In this document: positions 13,281 to 16,723 of the stretch, piece by piece
Layout: every line of letters starts with the position of its first letter
Position numbering within the stretch: position 1 is the stretch's first letter
Assembly: GCA_035528375.1 (NCBI GenBank)
Contig: DATKYS010000002.1
Coordinates: 1 to 16,723, forward strand
DNA from: a bacterium
GTDB lineage: Bacteria; RBG-13-66-14
Length of the DNA: 16,723 nucleotides
Reading direction: 5' to 3'
Position numbers and translations under genes: made by a program
The notes under the pieces: generated by a model
What the model was told of the DNA's origin: nothing
Databases searched by the model: none
Seen by the model: the letters and a program-made list of their open reading frames with translations, nothing else

Positions 13281-13805
13281 TTGTGGTGGCTCATCGGTTC
13301 GGCGAGGAAAAGGAGGGCCGACGAGGTCTGCCAATCCCTGGCCGTGGGCGGCCTCTTCGTGGGGTGGCTCCTGGGCTGGACGAGCCTGCGGCTCTTCGAC
13401 CTGGAGTGGCTTCAAAACCTGGGCTGGGTGACGATAGGGGTCGCGAGCGCCACCCTCATCTCCACCGTCGTCTTCATGCACGTGAAAGGAAAGCCCGGGA
13501 GCGCGAACTTCGAGAAGACCACCCGGCTCGTCGTCACCGGCCCCTTCGCCGTAATCCGCCACCCGCTTTACGCGGCCACCGCCTGGTGGTCGGCGGGGGC
13601 CTTTTTCATCCACCAGAGCCTCCTCGCCGCCGCCACCTTCCTGACCACCTCCGTCCTGGCCTACATGGCGGCCCGACTGGCCGCGCCCCACCTGGCGGAA
13701 AAGTTCGGCCCGGACTACGCCGCGTATGCGGAGAGGGTCCCCCGTTTCAACCCTCTGACCGGGCTGTGGCGCCTGATTACACGCCGCCGACCCGACCGCC
13801 CTTGA
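13281..13805 (+). CDS. PEMT/ICMT-type membrane methyltransferase, possibly 5'-truncated
   Basis: As annotated from a TTG at 13281, a 174-residue membrane protein of the isoprenylcysteine/phospholipid methyltransferase superfamily. It has hydrophobic segments at about 20-38, 46-66 and 95-125. The SAM-binding signature GPFAVIRHPLYAAT is at about residues 86-99. The C-terminal E-K-F-G-x-x-Y-x-x-Y motif (AEKFGPDYAAYAERVPRFNP) is intact. Its substrate could be a lipid or a small molecule; the sequence does not say. No ribosome-binding site serves the TTG. The natural start is probably the ATG at 13236, 17 bp after the barrel gene, but an in-frame TAA at 13275 cuts the first helix. The gene is either damaged, translated from a weak internal start, or miscalled by one base. 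Confidence 0.7.
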   Translation: MWWLIGSARKRRADEVCQSLAVGGLFVGWLLGWTSLRLFDLEWLQNLGWVTIGVASATLISTVVFMHVKGKPGSANFEKTTRLVVTGPFAVIRHPLYAATAWWSAGAFFIHQSLLAAATFLTTSVLAYMAARLAAPHLAEKFGPDYAAYAERVPRFNPLTGLWRLITRRRPDRP

Positions 13806-13813
13806 AAAAAAGC

Positions 13814-13841
13814 TTGACAGGAAAATTTTCCCTGTTAGAAT
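13814..13841 (+). promoter_or_regulatory. Strong promoter with palindromic spacer
   Basis: TTGACA (13814-13819), a 16-nt spacer and TAGAAT (13836-13841) form a near-consensus promoter. The spacer contains the perfect 12-bp palindrome GGAAAATTTTCC (13820-13831), bordered by ACAG and CTGT that extend the symmetry with a one-base offset. A dimeric regulator bound there would block or remodel the promoter. It drives the long leader and the gene at 14089. Confidence 0.7.
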
Positions 13842-13953
13842 CACACAAATTTTAGCGTGGCAAGGCCGACGCGAGAAGGGGCGCTTCTGCCAGCGAACAA
13901 AAAAATACACTTTCCCGGGATAAGTTCGTCCGGCCCGGGTTCCACCGCTCTCG

Positions 13954-13978
13954 AAGGGGATTTTCTCCCCTTTTTTTT
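13954..13978 (+). terminator. First leader terminator
   Basis: AAGGGGA (13954-13960) pairs with TCCCCTT (13966-13972) around a TTTTC loop. The eight T residues at 13971-13978 form the tract. It is a canonical intrinsic terminator about 110 nt into the transcript. Confidence 0.7.
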
Positions 13979-13988
13979 ATACCGCCCG

Positions 13989-14017
13989 GTCGGGCCGCCC
14001 GAAAAAAACGGCCCGGC
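13989..14017 (+). promoter_or_regulatory. Intervening hairpin, possible antiterminator
   Basis: GTCGGGCCG (13989-13997) pairs with CGGCCCGGC (14009-14017), including one G-U pair, around an A-rich loop CCCGAAAAAAA. The same GGCCCGG-type segments occur at 13932-13939 and 14010-14025, so alternative pairings are possible. Confidence 0.4.
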
Positions 14018-14041
14018 GGGCCCGGATTTCACCACTCTCGC

Positions 14042-14064
14042 GGGGGGTCTCCCCCCCTTTTTTT
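14042..14064 (+). terminator. Second leader terminator
   Basis: GGGGGG (14042-14047), loop TCT and CCCCCC (14051-14056) are followed by C and seven T (14058-14064). It ends 24 nt before the start codon at 14089, so readthrough is required for expression from the upstream promoter. Confidence 0.7.
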
Positions 14065-14088
14065 AAACCCCGGGAAAGGAAGGACCGG

Positions 14089-14934
14089 ATGCAGGACGCG
14101 AAACGGTTCCACGACGCCACGACGGAGCTCAGGAAATTTTTCGTCGAACGGGGCTTCATCGAGGTACCCGTGCAGTCGCGGCTGTCCATCCTGGCCGCCT
14201 GCGAGGACCCCTACACGATAAGCATGTTCACCTTCGCCGGGGAGAAGTGGCCCCTGCCGCAGACGGGGCAGATGTGGCTGGAGTACGAGCTTCTGACCCA
14301 CCCCCGGTGGCCCGGCGTCTTCTGCGTGAGCACGTCATACCGCAACGAGCCCCGCCCGATTCCGGGCCGGCACGACCTCGTATTCCCCATGTTCGAGTTC
14401 GAGGCGCAGGGGGGCGTGGCCGACCTGGTGGCCCTGGAAAAGGCGCTCATCGGAGAGCTCGGGATGGGCGACTCCCGCATCGCGGATTACAACGAGGTGT
14501 GCGAGAAGTACGGGTCGGCGGCCATAGGGGCGCGGGAGGAAGAGCTGCTGGAACGAGATTACGGATGCCCCGTGATTTTGACCCGGTTCCCCTTCCGGTC
14601 GCACCCGTTCTGGAACATGAAGGAAATCGGTGACAGGCTCTTCAACAAGGTGGACGTCATCCTCCACGGGATGGAGACCGTCGGCAGCGCGGAGAGGAGC
14701 TGCAACCCCGGGGAGATGCGGGCCAACTTCCACGGCGTCAGCCACGGGAAGTACGCCGAGAAGCTGTTCGAGCTTTTCGGGCGGGAAAGGGTGATGCGGG
14801 AGCTGGACGCCTACCTGGCCCTGGACATGTTCCCGCGGTTCGGTGGTGGGATAGGGCTGACGCGGCTCGCCCGGGCGTTGAGGCTGGAGGAGGAGCGTGG
14901 GGCATCGGCGCTGCGGGAGGCCGAATGCGGCTGA
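14089..14934 (+). CDS. Class II aminoacyl-tRNA-synthetase-like protein (Asp/Asn/Lys type), catalytic core only
   Basis: A 281-residue homologue of the catalytic domain of class IIb synthetases. Motif 2 is seen as STSYRNEPRP with Arg85, then GRHDLVFPMFEFE (Arg94, His95, Glu103). Motif 3 is GGGIGLTRL with the ATP-binding Arg259. VDVILHGMETVGSAERS resembles the amino-acid-site strand of AsnRS/AspRS. There is no N-terminal OB-fold anticodon domain, so it is unlikely to be a normal synthetase. Related proteins include the archaeal AsnRS-derived asparagine synthetase (about 294 residues), and other paralogues aminoacylate or adenylate proteins or small molecules. AAGGAAGGA before the ATG is a strong ribosome-binding site. 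A long leader with two terminators precedes it. Substrate and product are not determinable here. Confidence 0.75.
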   Translation: MQDAKRFHDATTELRKFFVERGFIEVPVQSRLSILAACEDPYTISMFTFAGEKWPLPQTGQMWLEYELLTHPRWPGVFCVSTSYRNEPRPIPGRHDLVFPMFEFEAQGGVADLVALEKALIGELGMGDSRIADYNEVCEKYGSAAIGAREEELLERDYGCPVILTRFPFRSHPFWNMKEIGDRLFNKVDVILHGMETVGSAERSCNPGEMRANFHGVSHGKYAEKLFELFGRERVMRELDAYLALDMFPRFGGGIGLTRLARALRLEEERGASALREAECG

Positions 14935-15007
14935 CAGCGACCGACGCATCGAAATCGCATAATAAAGACGCCCCTCGGGACGTCCACTTGAAGACGCGCG
15001 ACCCCCC

Positions 15008-15346
15008 TTAACCATCGCGTAACAAATCGCGCACGTACTTAATTATTTTCGGGACATCCGAATTAAGCGTGTACCAGATGATATCTATGTCCACAACGTC
15101 GTACTCGTGAATGAGGACGTCACGCATTCCAGCCATCGCCGCCCAGTCCATAGCCGGGTGGTTTTGCTTCAGCTCGACCGAGAGTCTCTTCACCGCTTCA
15201 CCGATGATCTCGAATCGCCGTACAACGGCATCCTGAATCATTTTATCAGCCTCTATGTCCTTCTTACTCCGCTTCTTCGTGTATTCCAGGATGCGTTCGG
15301 CGGCTTCCAGAATATCACCTAGATATGTTTTATCACGCTTTTTCAT
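15008..15346 (-). CDS. hepT: HEPN-domain ribonuclease toxin HepT
   Basis: A 112-residue all-helical HEPN (DUF86) protein, the toxin of the HepT-MntA type VII system. The RNase motif R-x4-H-x-Y is complete: Arg75, His80 and Tyr82 in MRDVLIHEYD. In characterised systems the antitoxin adds AMP to a tyrosine of this motif and so disarms the enzyme. Other family features are FEIIGEAVKRL and the closing IKYVRDLL helix. The ATG at 15346 is preferred over upstream codons; the frame overlaps the 3' end of mntA by 14 bp, indicating coupled translation. It converges with the synthetase-like gene across a 73-bp gap that holds only a weak hairpin (14967-14984). The A+T content is visibly higher than in most neighbouring genes, in keeping with horizontal acquisition. 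Confidence 0.92.
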   Translation of the reverse strand: MKKRDKTYLGDILEAAERILEYTKKRSKKDIEADKMIQDAVVRRFEIIGEAVKRLSVELKQNHPAMDWAAMAGMRDVLIHEYDVVDIDIIWYTLNSDVPKIIKYVRDLLRDG

Positions 15347-15638
15347 AAATCGTCCTCGCCGTGTTGAGTATTTCCTCCCTGCGCATTGCGTTTCCACTAT
15401 TGAGAAGACCCCTCTTGCTTATCAGATCAACCTTCCTGTTGAAAAGACGCACCAATTCATACCTGATGTTGACGAAATCCAGGAGCGTTATCGGTATATT
15501 GTCCTCGAATTCCACCAGTAGGTCCACGTCGCTCTCGGGACCCGATTCCCCCCGCAATACCGATCCGAAAAGGGAAAGCTCTCGGATCCCCCACCGCCCG
15601 CACAGGCGGCGAAGCTCTTCCTCGGGTACATTCAGCAT
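15333..15638 (-). CDS. mntA: Minimal nucleotidyltransferase antitoxin MntA
   Basis: A 101-residue MNT-fold nucleotidyltransferase, the cognate antitoxin of the HEPN toxin encoded next. The active-site motif LFGSVLRGESGPESDVDLLVEF-type is complete: Gly25-Ser26, Arg29-Gly30, then Asp37 and Asp39 as metal ligands. It would transfer AMP to the HepT tyrosine. AGGAGG (15643-15648, minus strand) lies 4 nt before the ATG and overlaps the stop codon of the L,D-transpeptidase gene upstream, so all three genes are probably on one transcript. The antitoxin precedes the toxin, which helps neutralisation during translation. Length is normal for the family. Confidence 0.92.
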   Translation of the reverse strand: MLNVPEEELRRLCGRWGIRELSLFGSVLRGESGPESDVDLLVEFEDNIPITLLDFVNIRYELVRLFNRKVDLISKRGLLNSGNAMRREEILNTARTIYEKA

Positions 15639-15646
15639 GATTCCTC

Positions 15647-16483
15647 CTACTCCGCCCAGATGACCGTGTCGCCCAACTTCAGGTACACGAAGACCTCCTC
15701 GATGTCCGCGTTCAGGGACCGGACGCAGCCGTGGCTGACGGCGGTGCCTATCAGGTCGGGCTCGTTGGTCCCGTGCATGCCGTAGGTGGGGAGGTCTATG
15801 CCGATCCAACGCGAGCCGAGGCCGTTCTCCGGGTCGCCGGGCGGGTAGCTCCGGCCCTCCCAGTTCCAGGTGGGATTTTCCTTCAGGCGGACGATATCGT
15901 ACACGCCGGGGGGCGTTGGCGAAGAGGGACCGCCGACGGCCACCGGCCAGGTCTTCACCGACCGGCCGTCCACGAAGAGGGTGGCCCGGCACTCCGAGAT
16001 GTCCACGTAGACGACCGTCCCCTCGCCGTAGCCCATCCCGGAAAGCTCATCGGTGGAGATTATCGGGGCCAGACCGTCGGGCCAGAGGGCCAGCGTCTGC
16101 ATATCGAAGTCGGCGCCCAGCCGCAGAATGACCGCGGCCTCGCTGGAACCGGGAGGGACCGGGATAAGCCGGTCGGAATCCAGGGAGAACAGGAGCGCCA
16201 GGTCCCGGGCGGCGGCCCCGTAGGCCGGCTCGTACAGGACCACCGTACGCTCGGGGACACCGTCCGGGGGATCGGTGATGCGCCAGCCGCGGGCGGTGGT
16301 GTCGTTGGCCAGGGTGGAGAGTCCGGCCTCCAGGGCGGCGTCGGACCCGCCGTCGGCGCGCTCCACCAGGAGGAGAAGACGCGGCGGCGCCAGGGGCGGA
16401 TCGCCCCCGGGGTCGGACCCGCCGCAGGCCGTCACGCCGGCGAGCAAGAGGAGCGCCAGGATCGTACGAGCGAGTGGTTTCAA
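15647..16483 (-). CDS. Lipoprotein L,D-transpeptidase (LytR_C-like plus YkuD domains)
   Basis: A 278-residue cell-envelope enzyme expected to form L,D cross-links in peptidoglycan or to attach proteins to it. The lipoprotein signal peptide ends in the lipobox VTAC, making Cys20 the lipidated residue. Residues about 35-135 resemble the LytR C-terminal domain: a V-x-x-A-x-x-G beginning, RTVVLYEPAYGAAARDLALLF, and a closing VILRLGADFD. The YkuD domain spans about 155-278, with catalytic His237 (YGMHGTNEP), the SHGCVR signature (His251, Cys253, Arg255) and AVGGPSSPTPPG. The start is taken as TTG at 16483, preceded by GGGGGA. It lies just downstream of an extended -10 promoter at 16511-16519 and yields a perfect lipoprotein signal. 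The longer ATG start at 16582 would precede the promoter. The gene leads the operon with mntA-hepT. Confidence 0.85.
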   Translation of the reverse strand: MKPLARTILALLLLAGVTACGGSDPGGDPPLAPPRLLLLVERADGGSDAALEAGLSTLANDTTARGWRITDPPDGVPERTVVLYEPAYGAAARDLALLFSLDSDRLIPVPPGSSEAAVILRLGADFDMQTLALWPDGLAPIISTDELSGMGYGEGTVVYVDISECRATLFVDGRSVKTWPVAVGGPSSPTPPGVYDIVRLKENPTWNWEGRSYPPGDPENGLGSRWIGIDLPTYGMHGTNEPDLIGTAVSHGCVRSLNADIEEVFVYLKLGDTVIWAE

Positions 16484-16510
16484 ACGGTCCCCCGTTTCGG
16501 TGCGTCCACT

Positions 16511-16519
16511 ATTGTACCA
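16511..16519 (-). promoter_or_regulatory. Extended -10 promoter of the L,D-transpeptidase operon
   Basis: On the minus strand TGG-TACAAT fits an extended -10 element, with the hexamer at 16511-16516. No -35 box is evident. Transcription would begin near 16504, about 20 nt before the TTG start at 16483, which supports that start. Confidence 0.55.
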
Positions 16520-16601
16520 AACGGGGCGCTCCTCGACCCGAGACGAATCTCGTAGCAGGAAGGAATCCGGCCTTTCCGGCATCTAGCGCCGGCGGACGCG
16601 G

Positions 16602-16622
16602 GGGCCGACATTCGGTCGGCCC
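16602..16622. repeat. Repeat-family hairpin GGGCCGAC/GTCGGCCC
   Basis: GGGCCGAC (16602-16609) and GTCGGCCC (16615-16622) form a perfect 8-bp stem with an ATTCG loop. It is a variant of the stems at 10569-10590 and 11958-11979. Confidence 0.7.
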
Positions 16623-16652
16623 GAGGGCCGGTCGGATTCGAATTATGTAACG

Positions 16653-16687
16653 CAGGGCGGGGGTTTGAGTACCCCGCCCTGTTTTTT
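16653..16687 (+). terminator. Repeat-family hairpin with T-run at window end
   Basis: CAGGGCGGGG (16653-16662) pairs with CCCCGCCCTG (16672-16681), followed by six T (16682-16687). It is the GTAGGGCGGGG member of the repeat family and a good plus-strand terminator, although no plus-strand gene lies close upstream. It probably also insulates the minus-strand operon. Confidence 0.6.
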
Positions 16688-16723
16688 ATATAAGGCAGCC
16701 CCCCCATCGGCGCGCCGCTCAAA

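Larger units (their letters stand above)
13842..14088 (+). promoter_or_regulatory. Attenuator-like leader with two related terminators
   Basis: The roughly 240-nt leader contains a module present twice, 87 bp apart. TTCCACCGCTCTCG (13940-13953) and TTTCACCACTCTCG (14027-14040) are each followed by a G-stretch/C-stretch hairpin and a T-run. A third stem lies between them. The GTG at 13857 opens a 69-codon frame that runs through both modules to 14066 without a stop, because 87 is a multiple of three. It encodes two related stretches, GPGSTALEGDFLPFF and GPDFTTLAGGLPPFF. No ribosome-binding site is seen for it. Conditional termination is inferred from this layout. Confidence 0.5.

Noticed and set aside
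13106-13855. 249-codon open frame overlapping the barrel and methyltransferase genes
   Set aside because: Its composition is a shadow of the other frames (Arg/Pro-rich low complexity), whereas the two overlapped genes have clear signal-peptide and motif evidence.
13925-14041. T-box-like sequence GGTGGAACC in the leader
   Set aside because: It appears only on the reverse strand relative to the terminators and the downstream gene, and no specifier stem is recognisable, so a T-box is not supported.
14967-14984. Bidirectional terminator between the convergent genes
   Set aside because: The hairpin has a mismatch and a short stem with no T-run on either side, so it is too weak to call.
16484-16582. 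ATG start at 16582 for the L,D-transpeptidase
   Set aside because: It would place the extended -10 promoter inside the gene and bury the lipoprotein signal peptide 33 residues from the N-terminus.
16480-16722. 80-codon minus-strand frame at the window end
   Set aside because: It is made of repeat-element sequence and the promoter region of the L,D-transpeptidase gene, with no ribosome-binding site or domain.

Overview
The window is GC-rich DNA from a diderm bacterium. Evidence for an outer membrane is a PorV-like outer-membrane barrel, a second secreted barrel-like protein and a lipoprotein. A secreted protein ending in a type-IX-like (FlgD-type) sorting domain, next to a PorV-family barrel fused to TPRs, points to the FCB superphylum or an uncultured candidate phylum related to it. 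Abundant GTAGGGGC-type palindromic repeats between genes are also reminiscent of such genomes. No rRNA or other taxonomic marker is present, so this placement is inference.

Positions 1-9631 (plus strand) hold a nickel/cobalt uptake locus split in two. First come a promoter with an overlapping candidate operator, nikR, the substrate-binding permease cbiM/nikM and the small PDGLE protein nikN, ending at a perfect terminator hairpin. A new promoter starts inside that terminator and leads into three genes unrelated to metal transport: a 960-residue secreted BNR/Big_5/sorting-domain protein, a PorV-like barrel with six TPRs, and a membrane-bound class III adenylate cyclase. The locus then resumes with cbiQ and cbiO, which the same promoter could also transcribe. 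A separate promoter drives a 147-residue stand-alone cyclic-nucleotide-binding protein (9698-10141), the probable receptor for the cyclase product.

Positions 10142-12372 hold tyrS flanked by two arrays of short perfect hairpins. Upstream elements are in inverted orientation, downstream elements in direct orientation. The flanks of the elements are conserved while the stems differ, and the downstream array includes a 162-bp tandem duplication. Some hairpins end in T-runs and would act as terminators.

Positions 12451-14934 hold a small secreted barrel-like protein followed by a PEMT/ICMT-type membrane methyltransferase with an in-frame stop codon in its first membrane segment. Next is a strong promoter with a 12-bp palindrome between its boxes, and a leader of about 240 nt with two related terminators 87 bp apart. 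The leader precedes a compact class II aminoacyl-tRNA-synthetase-like enzyme lacking an anticodon-binding domain.

Positions 15008-16723 (minus strand) hold one operon: a lipoprotein L,D-transpeptidase (LytR_C-like plus YkuD domains), then a MntA-HepT antitoxin/toxin pair. Repeat hairpins end the window.

The best candidates for something new are the cyclase, receptor and secretion genes interwoven with the nickel transporter, the duplicated-terminator leader before the synthetase paralogue, and the stem-swapping repeat family.
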